The notes beneath the pieces are model-generated. The model did not search any database and was not told where the DNA came from. It was given only the letters and a program-made list of their open reading frames with translations. The position numbers and the translations under genes are program-made. DNA of 44,490 nucleotides, taken from positions 239,671 through 284,160 of the forward strand of contig NZ_KK211289.1 in assembly GCF_000621505.1 (NCBI RefSeq), read 5' to 3'. This document shows, one piece after another, positions 32,184-41,600 of this stretch; the stretch's first letter is position 1, and every line of letters starts with the position of its first letter. The stretch is from Ruminiclostridium cellobioparum DSM 1351 = ATCC 15832. GTDB taxonomy: Bacteria > Bacillota > Clostridia > Acetivibrionales > DSM-1351.

Positions 32184-33506
32184 CTACCTTAAAAAGTCTA
32201 CCAGGGTCTGTTGGATTATTCTTGCCCCACCTGCCAATGAAGCCTGATAAACATTTTCTTCGTTTTTAAGGTTCATTATAGTTTCTGCAACATCCACATC
32301 TTCATTCTTACTCATTAAATCCGTGAAATTGACCAAATCAATACTCATTCTGTCAGTTGACAGGTCCACTCTGTTCTGTCTTGCCCCCACATCAGCCCTG
32401 CATCTTAAAACATTTGATATCTGCTGGTCAAAAACATCAAGGAAATCACTTATCTGCTTAAAGTTTCCCTCATCCATATCTGCAATTATATTGTCAAACA
32501 TCTTTATCATATCAGGCGTATCGCCGATGTCTCCTGTTGTAGTCACAGGCGCTTTGGTCCCTATACTTGACAGCAAGCTGCCGGTTTGATCAAATGTAAC
32601 TGCCGCTGTATCGGACTTGATTTGAGTTTTTATTTCTATCATATTGTTTCCTATGGTGACTTCAATACCCTGATTGGCCGGAAGGGTCGGATCCGGGTCC
32701 GGAACTATTGCTGCATTTATAGCTGTTTTTATTGCCTGCGCAAGCTGCACAGGGGTATTGTACTCAACTACAGGCGGATTGGATACCGGAATAGCAGCCG
32801 TTACAGTCTGCGGTGTTCCGAAATTGTTAATAGTAACGGTAATGGAATTATTGGCCGCAGTAATGTCCAGAGGATAATTAATATCTTCTATATCCGATGT
32901 AGCAACACCGCTTCCCGGATTAGAAGCATTTCCACCGCTGTTGAAAAGATCTCCTCCAGCAATATTGATATTTATGCTGTCCCCCACACCAATTTCATAA
33001 AATATTTTTTCCCTGGTGGAATCAACATTTATCATAAACTTCCCGAAATTAGGATCGCTTTCATTGTCATTAATTAATTTTTGATCTGTTTTGTAACCTG
33101 AGAAGATATATCTTCCTGCATAGGTGGAGTTGGACAAATGTATCAGCTGGGCTCTCAGCTGTTTTAACTCCAAACCTATCTTCTGTGTTTCTTCAGGAGT
33201 ATTCGTCCCGTTTGCCGCCTGCTCCGAAAGTTCCCTGGCCTTTTGGAGAACATCTCCTATTTTGCCCAGCGTCACATCTGTGGCATCAAGCCAGGAGCCT
33301 GCATCCCCAAGATTTTTCTGGTACTGTTCAACCTTTGATACATCTGTTCTAAGCTTCAAGGCCCTTGCAGCAACCACAGGATCATCCGATGGCACCTGTA
33401 TCTTCTTACCTGTATCAAGCTGGTTCTGGTAATTATTCAATCTGGTAAGATTATTGCCGAGGTTCCTTGTCATATTGGCAATCATCATATTATTTGTAAT
33501 TCTCAT
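32184..33506 (-). CDS. flgL: Flagellar hook-filament junction protein FlgL (HAP3)
   Basis: 440 residues. N-terminus MRITNNMMIANMTRNLGNNLTRLNNYQNQLDTGKKI and C-terminus DVDVAETIMNLKNEENVYQASLAGGARIIQQTLVDFL are diagnostic. It is about 140 residues longer than Bacillus FlgL, with the extra between about 185 and 320. GGAGG precedes ATG 33506. Confidence 0.95.
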   Translation of the reverse strand: MRITNNMMIANMTRNLGNNLTRLNNYQNQLDTGKKIQVPSDDPVVAARALKLRTDVSKVEQYQKNLGDAGSWLDATDVTLGKIGDVLQKARELSEQAANGTNTPEETQKIGLELKQLRAQLIHLSNSTYAGRYIFSGYKTDQKLINDNESDPNFGKFMINVDSTREKIFYEIGVGDSININIAGGDLFNSGGNASNPGSGVATSDIEDINYPLDITAANNSITVTINNFGTPQTVTAAIPVSNPPVVEYNTPVQLAQAIKTAINAAIVPDPDPTLPANQGIEVTIGNNMIEIKTQIKSDTAAVTFDQTGSLLSSIGTKAPVTTTGDIGDTPDMIKMFDNIIADMDEGNFKQISDFLDVFDQQISNVLRCRADVGARQNRVDLSTDRMSIDLVNFTDLMSKNEDVDVAETIMNLKNEENVYQASLAGGARIIQQTLVDFLR

Positions 33507-33547
33507 TGCAGCCTCCATATATCTTTGACTTGGTCAATCTTTAGTGT

Positions 33548-35212
33548 TTAGCCTACTCCCAATCTATTTATAAGCGTATCGTATACTTCAGACATCGTTG
33601 TTATCATCTTTGCAGCAGCATTATATGCCTGCTGGAACCTTACCATATTCGTCATTTCCTCATTCAGTTCAACTCCGGAAACCGACATCCTTCTGTTATC
33701 CACCTGCTGTACAATGGCAAGCTGTCCTTTAGAAAGTCTCTCGGCCTGCTGGGTGTCAATACCGAGCCCCGCTACCAGGGATTTCATAAAGTCCTCAGGA
33801 GCACCTTCCTTAAACAGACTTTGATTTGATCTTATGTCCATTATTTTGTTCAACACATTAATATTACCGTTTTCGCCAGGTGTGTCGGAAGTTGCGATCT
33901 TATCGGTATTGTCCATTACATCGCTGCCTACTGTAAAGTTTTTGGCTGTTATCCTGTTATACCTTTCCACTATCAGGGCATTCTCTGCCGCTGTTGGTAC
34001 TGCCGGCGGTGTTGGCAATGTCAAGCCATCCACAAACTTGTCACTGGATATGGGTCTGTCACCATCACCAAACATGGTGAAGAATCTAACATTCTGGGAT
34101 GGTGGGATACTATCCTTCAATTCGGTATCAAGACCATAACCGTCAACATGTCCTACGCCGTTGACCCAGCTTCCTGATTCATCCCTGGTCAACCCCTCAT
34201 TGAAGGCCAGAGCAAAGACGCGTACAAACTCGTTTAATTTATTCTGGTAATAGGGTATACCTTTATAAATAGGAGTGGTAGACGAACCGTCCTCAGACGG
34301 TGCTCCGTCCTTGCCGTCCCTTACATCCAGCAGTCCCCTGAGCTCTCCTCCGGTAACCTTCAGTGTATTGCCGTCTTCCCATTTTATCTCATACAAGTTT
34401 CCTACGTCTTCTGCGTTCAACTTGTCCGTTCTCTGTTCAACCTTCATCTTGCTTACATTGTAATGATCCACCAGCGGTTTTCCGCTCACTGTTATGAGAA
34501 AGTGAATGTCATCCTGTCCGTTAGGAAGTTTACCGTAGGAAACTTCGGTAGCCTGTATATTTACCAGCTTGGACAGCTGATCTACCAAAAGCGTCCGGGA
34601 GTCCCTCAAATCATTTGCCGACTGCCCCTGAACCTCAAAACTGTATATCTGCTTATTTAGCTGCTGAATCTGAAAAGCCAGTGAATTTACCTGATCAACC
34701 GTTATTTTTATCTGATCATTTATATCTTCCTGCATTTTTTCAAAATGGGTTGCAGTACTGTTGAAATATTTGGCAAGGGTTACGCCCTTTTCCCTGACCA
34801 GTGCTCTTACGGCTGAGCTTGACGGGTCCTTTGAAAGTTCCTGATATGCATTAAAGAAATCATTCATTATCTTGACAAACCCGCTGTCCGACGGTTCATT
34901 AAACGTGCCTTCAAGCTCCGAAAGCTTTTCCAGTTTCTTGCTCCACTCCCCGCTGGCGGTATTTTCACTCCAATACTTGAAGTCCAGATATGTATCCCTG
35001 ACTCTGTCTACTCCTGTTACCTCAGAGCCGGTACCAACCATACCGGTACCGTCCATAACCGAGAGCGGCCTGGAGGCAGTCTGTACGTTCTGCTGCCTGG
35101 AATATCCGGGAGTTGTGGCATTGGATATGTTATGGCTCACAGTATTCAAATTTTTCTGAGCGGTATAAAGACCGCTTAATGCAATATTTAAACCGAAAAA
35201 GCTCTGTCTCAT
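33548..35212 (-). CDS. flgK: Flagellar hook-associated protein FlgK (HAP1), copy 1
   Basis: 554 residues, standard length. FFGLNIALSGLYTAQKNLNTVSHNISNATTPGYSRQQ at the N-terminus and NRRMSVSGVELNEEMTNMVRFQQAYNAAAKMITTMSEVYDTLINRLG at the C-terminus. It forms the hook-filament junction with FlgL. AGGTG precedes the ATG. A second FlgK-type gene is immediately upstream. Confidence 0.95.
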   Translation of the reverse strand: MRQSFFGLNIALSGLYTAQKNLNTVSHNISNATTPGYSRQQNVQTASRPLSVMDGTGMVGTGSEVTGVDRVRDTYLDFKYWSENTASGEWSKKLEKLSELEGTFNEPSDSGFVKIMNDFFNAYQELSKDPSSSAVRALVREKGVTLAKYFNSTATHFEKMQEDINDQIKITVDQVNSLAFQIQQLNKQIYSFEVQGQSANDLRDSRTLLVDQLSKLVNIQATEVSYGKLPNGQDDIHFLITVSGKPLVDHYNVSKMKVEQRTDKLNAEDVGNLYEIKWEDGNTLKVTGGELRGLLDVRDGKDGAPSEDGSSTTPIYKGIPYYQNKLNEFVRVFALAFNEGLTRDESGSWVNGVGHVDGYGLDTELKDSIPPSQNVRFFTMFGDGDRPISSDKFVDGLTLPTPPAVPTAAENALIVERYNRITAKNFTVGSDVMDNTDKIATSDTPGENGNINVLNKIMDIRSNQSLFKEGAPEDFMKSLVAGLGIDTQQAERLSKGQLAIVQQVDNRRMSVSGVELNEEMTNMVRFQQAYNAAAKMITTMSEVYDTLINRLGVG

Positions 35213-35310
35213 TTTTTCACCTGTTTTCTTTAAAAATACTTATTATTTATACTTTAAGGAACAATACAATATAATGATTAATACTCCTCAAATGATTAAT
35301 GCACTGCTGC

Positions 35311-37443
35311 CTATCTTCCGACCTTGCCCATGGACATTATGACGTTTTCCACCATTGAATCTATAATGTTAAGAACTCTTGAAGAAGCGTCATATGCAAA
35401 CTTGAATTTCATCATATTTGCCATTTCCTCGTCCATGGAAACCCCTGAAATCGAACTGCGCTGCTGATCTACCGACTGCACTATGGTTGTCTGGTTCTCA
35501 GAAGTTTTCAAGGCTTCAGAACCTCCGTTGCCTATATCAAGTATGACCGCCCTGTAATATTCGTCAATACTGACAACCCCCGTAACATCCGTCATTATAT
35601 CCTGGTCTCTGAGGTTGGCAATCAGTCTGGCTATGTTGTTTCCGCCCTTTGCCTCCTTGTCGTCTGATGCGACGATATTGTTCAAACCGTCATCACTCAG
35701 CAATGCATCACTGAGCTTTATGTTACCCATCTGGATGGGGAAGAGATCGTCTATAGGTTCAAAAAAATTGACCCCCGGCTGACCGTCAAGCGTAAATCCC
35801 GACTTTTGCAGATAATTTATCTCCTTGCACAGTCCGCTGAGCATTGCGTTAAGCTTTATTTTCACATCGGATACGATGTTCTTTGAAATTGGGATATTTC
35901 CGCTGTTGGCATTAACAGCTCTCCTGGTATCGGCATTGACAAATTCCACTACATTATTAAAATTTTCTGTTCCGATATCAAATACGGTTCCGCTTGTACC
36001 GGCTGCTATGGTATTCCAGCCCATTTCAGGTTTTCCTGATGTCGTGTTTCCCACGCCGGAACTGAAATATTCCTTGCCGGTCACCACCGATGTCCTCATT
36101 CCAATGGCGTTCAGTCTGTTTATGTAGTCAGCTGCTTCAGCCGGAGTTCCGTCATTACCGTCCACACTTTCATTTGTAAGTACAAATGTTGCTTTCGCGG
36201 CATCCTCTCTGAAATCGCCGCCGTCATTCAAACCTTCAAGTGTTGAAATCAATGCGCCGAAACTTGCGTCAGTGTCACCTGCCTCTGAGCATAACGCGTC
36301 CAATCCCGCAGTGTCATTTATGAAGGCATCTATATTATCCCTGTCATACACCGTACCGTTGAAAACAGTTGAACCTGCTCCCATGGACACAAACCGTATA
36401 TTGAAATCAACACCGGAATTTTTTAAACCTGCAACATATTCGTCAATTGTAGCCCTTAGCTTGGAAAGGTATTCTTCGGCACCCGTACCCGAGCCATAGG
36501 ATGTATCGATGGCAAAGGTTATATCTACCTTCTCTTTGGGAGTTCCGTTTTCATAACTTCCTTTTATGCCTGGCACCTCACCTCTGGACTCGAGCAAGCC
36601 CTTGAGTATTCCGCCCTTTATATTGACTTCGGTATTAGTTCCCTGGAGCATGGGATAAAAATATTCTCCATGCTTTGGATTGGCTTCAACGTACAAGTTT
36701 GTTGAAGTTCCCTTGGATACCAGGTAATAGCCTCCAAGTGTAACATCCACCTGTCCGTCCTGCATTTCCAGAACATCTGCGTCACAGAGCTTTGAAAGTC
36801 TGTCCAGCAGCACATTTCTCTGGTCCCTGTAATCATTTGCGGCATCCCCGCCTATTTCTTCAGTTGCTATTTTATAATTAAGCTTTGCCAGTTGACCTGT
36901 AATATCATTTACTTCATCAACCCGCACCTTTATTTCCGAGTTCAGATCTGCCTGCAGTTTGTCAAGCTGTGTTCCTATATGATTGAAATAATAGGTGAGC
37001 GCCTGGCCTCTCTGTCTTACCAATGCCCTCGTAGTCAAGCTTTCAGGCGTCTTGGTAAGCTCCTGCCAGGAATCCCAGAACTGGTTCATAACTTCCTGAA
37101 GGCCGTCCCCCATAGGATCATTTAATATGGCCTCCACGTCCTGAAAGGTTTTGCTTCTGGTTTCCCAGTAACCCAGTGAGGTGTTTTCCTGTCTGTATAT
37201 ATTATCCAGAAACGTATGTCTGATCTGTCTTGTTTCCTGAATATCCGCACCAAGTCCATATTGAAACATCTTGCCGTTCTTGCCGTAGTCAGTGATATAG
37301 TGACTTGTTTCAATCATGGCCTGCTGCCTCGTATATCCGACTGTATCAACATTGGAAAGATTGTGTCCTGTAACTGCAAGACCTCTTTCACTGACATACA
37401 ATCCTGAACGTGCTATGTCATAACTTGAAAAACCCACTGCCAT
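35311..37443 (-). CDS. flgK: FlgK paralogue with inserted von Willebrand A-like domain
   Basis: 710 residues. N-terminus SSYDIARSGLYVSERGLAVTGHNLSNVDTVGYTRQQ and C-terminus QRSSISGVSMDEEMANMMKFKFAYDASSRVLNIIDSM are FlgK. Between about 305 and 505 there is a VWA-like domain: VDITFAIDTSYGSG (D313-x-S315), FNIRFVSMG, TDASFGALISTL, AAKATFVLTNESVDG, INRLNAIGMRTSVVTG. The usual third MIDAS Asp is Asn424, so metal binding may be altered. FlgK domains D2/D3 tolerate insertions and face outward. GGGGG upstream of ATG. Co-directional with flgN and the second flgK. Confidence 0.88.
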   Translation of the reverse strand: MAVGFSSYDIARSGLYVSERGLAVTGHNLSNVDTVGYTRQQAMIETSHYITDYGKNGKMFQYGLGADIQETRQIRHTFLDNIYRQENTSLGYWETRSKTFQDVEAILNDPMGDGLQEVMNQFWDSWQELTKTPESLTTRALVRQRGQALTYYFNHIGTQLDKLQADLNSEIKVRVDEVNDITGQLAKLNYKIATEEIGGDAANDYRDQRNVLLDRLSKLCDADVLEMQDGQVDVTLGGYYLVSKGTSTNLYVEANPKHGEYFYPMLQGTNTEVNIKGGILKGLLESRGEVPGIKGSYENGTPKEKVDITFAIDTSYGSGTGAEEYLSKLRATIDEYVAGLKNSGVDFNIRFVSMGAGSTVFNGTVYDRDNIDAFINDTAGLDALCSEAGDTDASFGALISTLEGLNDGGDFREDAAKATFVLTNESVDGNDGTPAEAADYINRLNAIGMRTSVVTGKEYFSSGVGNTTSGKPEMGWNTIAAGTSGTVFDIGTENFNNVVEFVNADTRRAVNANSGNIPISKNIVSDVKIKLNAMLSGLCKEINYLQKSGFTLDGQPGVNFFEPIDDLFPIQMGNIKLSDALLSDDGLNNIVASDDKEAKGGNNIARLIANLRDQDIMTDVTGVVSIDEYYRAVILDIGNGGSEALKTSENQTTIVQSVDQQRSSISGVSMDEEMANMMKFKFAYDASSRVLNIIDSMVENVIMSMGKVGR

Positions 37444-37471
37444 GTCTGATGGTCCCCCTATTAGAAGAAAA

Positions 37472-37972
37472 TTAAAGTTTTACATCAAAAAGATTTCTCT
37501 TTTTTGTATCTCCCGAATGACCGGTGCTGCCATAATTATTGGTTACGGCATCAATACTTGTCATCATATTTATTGAAAAATCAATGTACTCAAGCGAGGT
37601 TTTAATAAGCTTTGAGTTCAGTTCATTATTGTCTTTGAGCGCATTGATACTTTTAAGCATTTTTTCCTGACATACTTTTAATTGGGCCGCTTCCACTTCC
37701 CCAAGTCTCGCAGTCAGCAACGAGATTGTAATATCTTCCGGTTTTTGACCCAATAACCTGCACAATTCACCAACGATATTCTCCCTCTGATCTTCCAGTT
37801 TTGAGATCTTTATAACCAGAGATTGCTCTATTTTCACTATGTTCTCCAGCTCAATAACCTTCCCCCCAATAATAAGTTCCTTTTTATTGTTGGAAATCTT
37901 ATAAAGTGTATCGTATATGTCATTTTCCTGGCTCAGTATATTTATCAACTGTCTGACTAATTCTGATTCCAT
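37472..37972 (-). CDS. flgN: FlgN family flagellar chaperone
   Basis: 166 residues from ATG 37972, helical throughout (LVRQLINILSQENDIYDTLYKISNNKKELII, then KIEQSLVIKISKLEDQRENIVGEL). FlgN chaperones FlgK and FlgL for export, fitting the next three genes. GGAGG lies between the two possible ATGs (37996 and 37972); I prefer 37972, though its spacing is long. Follows flgM. Confidence 0.85.
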   Translation of the reverse strand: MESELVRQLINILSQENDIYDTLYKISNNKKELIIGGKVIELENIVKIEQSLVIKISKLEDQRENIVGELCRLLGQKPEDITISLLTARLGEVEAAQLKVCQEKMLKSINALKDNNELNSKLIKTSLEYIDFSINMMTSIDAVTNNYGSTGHSGDTKKRNLFDVKL

Positions 37973-38070
37973 ATCTGATTTTACACCTCCGAACATTCGT
38001 GCATTTCATTAGGTCAAAAATTTTATCTTTAGCTTTTTGTTTAAGAACTCTGCAAAAGCTTTTTGTATAA

Positions 38071-38358
38071 TTACGCTTTCTGATCGATAATAGATTTTCC
38101 AAGCTTTTCTACTATTTCTCTCCCGCTTACATCATAGCTTCCCGTTCTGTATGCCTGGGCAAATTCATCAACCTTGTTCTGCCTGACATCAGGAACTTCT
38201 TTGAGAGCTTTTGTTACGGTCTGATAATCCATAGCATTGCTGGATATGGATATTACATCCTTCTTGGGAGCCACAGAACTGGTTTTTTCAATTTTTCCAA
38301 CCGGTTTCTTGGAGTCATAAATCTTGGAAACATTGTAAACATCACCTGTGATTTTCAT
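38071..38358 (-). CDS. flgM: Anti-sigma-28 factor FlgM
   Basis: 95 residues. MKITGDVYNVSKIYDSKK start, VISISSNAMDYQTVTKALKEVPDVRQNKVDEFAQAYRTGSYDVSGREIVEKLGKSIID is the FlgM pattern for sigma-28 binding and export. AGGTG precedes the ATG. It heads the operon, behind a sigma-28-type promoter (38414-38440), giving the usual negative feedback loop. Confidence 0.93.
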   Translation of the reverse strand: MKITGDVYNVSKIYDSKKPVGKIEKTSSVAPKKDVISISSNAMDYQTVTKALKEVPDVRQNKVDEFAQAYRTGSYDVSGREIVEKLGKSIIDQKA

Positions 38359-38413
38359 TTTTTACACCTGCCTTCTAAGTTACAATAACAGAAAATAAAT
38401 TCTACTATATCTA

Positions 38414-38440
38414 TTATCGTCAATTTAAAAAATTTATTTA
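38414..38440 (-). promoter_or_regulatory. Sigma-28-type promoter of the flgM operon
   Basis: The minus strand has TAAA (38437-38440), exactly 15 bases, then GACGATAA (38414-38421), one base from GCCGATAA. About 55 bases before flgM. Confidence 0.75.
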
Positions 38441-38635
38441 GTACTGCTTTTCAATTAATAACTGGAAATATCAAAAAGCGCTGCGGACATAGCTTTTAGA
38501 GCCCGGAAATAAGGAAATACATCTTTTCTCACCTACCGTAAAAATCTTAATTGTAGAATTTTTTTCGGATCCGGGTGTTAAATCAACTTCAAAATTTACT
38601 AATCAATATAGGAATAAATTTGAGGAGTTGAACAC

Positions 38636-41600
38636 ATGTACACAAGAGTACCCCTTAAAACACCCGATTCACAGAAAAAAAACCTCCGTGGCACATCTAC
38701 AAGGCCAAGTCCGCCTGTCAAGCAGCCCAACTATATGGAAATAATCCTGCGCCTCAGAAGGCTGCCTAATTCCCTGTCTCAAGAGGATTATAATATCCTC
38801 CAGAAAACCATCGGAAACCAGGCGGTTATTAAACTGCTTTCTGATATAAAGAAGATACCTCAAAAAAATAACCAACCCGGCCAGGATAAAGAAACAACTC
38901 CTGACACACAGAATAAGCAGCCGGATTCTGAAATGCAGCAGTCAGAAATAAAACAATCGGAGAATCAGCAATCTGAAGTGCAGCAACCGGATACCGGCAG
39001 CAAGACCGTGGAAAAAGCCGGGGAACAAAGCAATTCCGGCAGCCCGGATAATAAGACGGAGGCACCAAAGCCGGCTGAGCAAAAGGCTGAAAAGCAGGAA
39101 GCAAAGGAAAAGGCGGCTCCGGTAACAACTGTTTTGAATAAATCGGACGCAGAAAGTAATATCAGCACTGTTTTAAATAAATCTGCTGCAGATGGCAGCA
39201 CGAGCAAGGAAACAAGCTCAAAACAACTTGAACCGGCCAAGGAAGGCTCTTTGCGAAAGAAATCGCAGCAGCAAACCTCCCAACAGGAAACTATGCAGCA
39301 AAATAAAGAGTCCCTTCCGACAAAACCTGAAAACAAGGGTGATACCAATCCCCAGACAGATATAGAAGCAAAACCTGCTTCCCTCAAGGAAGATAAAGCA
39401 GCTGAGAGCGGTAAGCAGGCAGAAAATAAAAAAGCAGCAGCTGAAAAAAATACGGCAACCGCTGATAAAGATGCCCAGGCCAAGCAGGAGACCATATCAA
39501 ATGCGGAATCTGACCCAGCTTCCGCAGGCTCTGAAAAACCAGAAAAAACAAGCAAGTCTGAAGGTGCTGCAAATACTGAAAAAGCTCAGAAACAGGCAGC
39601 AAAGGCACCGGCAGTTAAAATCTCGGGTGAGGATCCCTTAAAAATATTAAATCAACTGGGGAGCATTCCCCCCACAGAAGCAGTAAATGCATTTTCGCAG
39701 GCGACAGCCGTATCAGACGGTGCCTTTGAAAAGCAGCGGGCAAAGACACAGTCTGTTATGCCTGAAATACCCACGCCTACAGGACTTCCTGCAAAAAAGG
39801 ACAAGGGCTTAAAAACTGCCGCTGCAAGGGTAAAGGAAATAAAGCATAACGAACCTGCGGCCTTCAAGAGCGAAAAGGCAGGAGGAAAAACGCAGGAAGG
39901 AATGCCTGGTGACATTAAATTGGGTTCAGACCCAGAGGCCGACGCAGATGATGTAATGGCCGAGGCAAGGGAATATTCGAAGAATACACCGTCAATCGGA
40001 ATGACGGGAGAAGCCGACCCAAATCAGATGGAGGGCTTTAAGGCCGAGGCGGGACAAAATGTGCAGTCGGCCAAGCAGGCCGAATTGAGCCAGACAAATC
40101 AGGAATTCGGAGAAAACGGCATAGCACCCCAGGAAGATCCAACAAAAATAAAGGCCGCAAAACCCATAAGCGGAGTCATACCTCTTGGGCTGGACATCAA
40201 CAGGACAGCACCCATACCTCCTGACGTAGCTTCCATAGCAAATCCACAACTGAGTTCCGAACTGAAAACCTTTATGCAGGGAAAAGAAAACGAATACCAG
40301 CAGGGCAAGGCTCAATTCGATACGGGAGTATCCAATGCAAAGCAAAATGCCAATGAGCAGATAGAAAGCCAAAAGACACAGGCACGTGATACCCAGCTAA
40401 AGGAACAGGCCAATGCAAAAGCCGAGGTGGAAGGCTATAGAAATCAGTGGAGGAACGAGGTAAACACCGCAAGTGCCGAATATGACAAAGAGGCAAGTAC
40501 CGAGGCAGAGAAAAAGAAAAAAGAAGTAGGACAGATAAAGGACGAAAAAGAGGGCGAAGTCAAAAAGACAATGTCCCAGGCAGAAAAGGATGCGGACAAG
40601 GAATGCAAGACGGCCAAAAAGGAAGCCGAAGAAAAGAAAAAGGAAGGCGAAAAGGAGCACAAAAAGAACATCTTCGAAAAAGCCTGGGATTGGGCCAAGG
40701 ACAAGGCGGAAAAAGCGGTAGACTTCGTAAAGAAAGCGGTAAGCTTTGTATTTGACAAGCTGCGCCAGGCGGTAAAAACCATATTTGAAAAAGCAAAACA
40801 GGCAGCAATGGGATTGATAGAGGCAGGTAGAAGACTGGTAGTCGGCGCAATCAAAGGACTTGGAAATGTACTGAAAGGCCTTGTGAAAAAAGTATTTGCC
40901 AAATTCCCCGGGATATCCAAAAAAATATGCGGTTTTATAGACAACGCCGTAAACAAGGCCACAAAAATAGTAAATGCAGCCGCAGACAAACTGAAAAAGG
41001 GAGTCACGGCAGCACTGGACTTCATGGCAAAAACAGTGGACGGCATGTTCACCGGGATACAGAAGCTGTACAAGGCAGTAATGTCGGGAATCAAGAAATT
41101 CCTGAGCATGGACTTTAAGAAAGTGTTCAGTGTAGTACTCGAAGGTGCCCAGATAGCAGCCGAAATAGCGGCGGCAATAGCAACAGGCGGAGGAAGCGTA
41201 GTAGTGCAGATAGTAACCTGGCTCACAACAACACTGCCGCAGCTGTTAAAACAGGTAGGCTCGGTATTGAGCTTTGTCAACACAATCAGAAGTATAAAGC
41301 TTTCAGATGTTAAACAAATAATGAGTCCTGCCGGAATCGGAGGCTTCCTGGTAAAAGGCCTGTTCGGACAGCTAAGGGGCTTGCCTCAGGAGCCCAAGGA
41401 AGAAGAGGAAAAAGAACCGGCGGCAGGCCGTGAAGAAAAGGGACTCATAAAAGTACTGCATGTCCTTACAAAAGTCTTAAATGTCCTCAAAGGCATATAT
41501 GGCAAAATAGCAGGGGGACTGAACAAAATACTGGGGATCATAAACATAGTGGCAAAACCCTGGTTTGAAGTCTTCAGTGCAATATATGCAGGCGTGGTGA

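Noticed and set aside
32586-33077. 163-codon plus-strand frame antisense to flgL
   Set aside because: Cysteine/arginine/tyrosine-rich nonsense composition and full overlap with a certain gene.
38965-39555. 196-codon minus-strand open frame near the toxin N-terminus
   Set aside because: Shadow of the low-complexity K/E/Q/A region; translation is repetitive S/L/F/C with no motif.
40444-41283. 279-codon open frame on the minus strand inside the toxin gene
   Set aside because: Antisense to a lysine/alanine-rich helical region, whose codon bias leaves the opposite strand open; the product is low-complexity S/F/A/P with no ribosome binding site or family.
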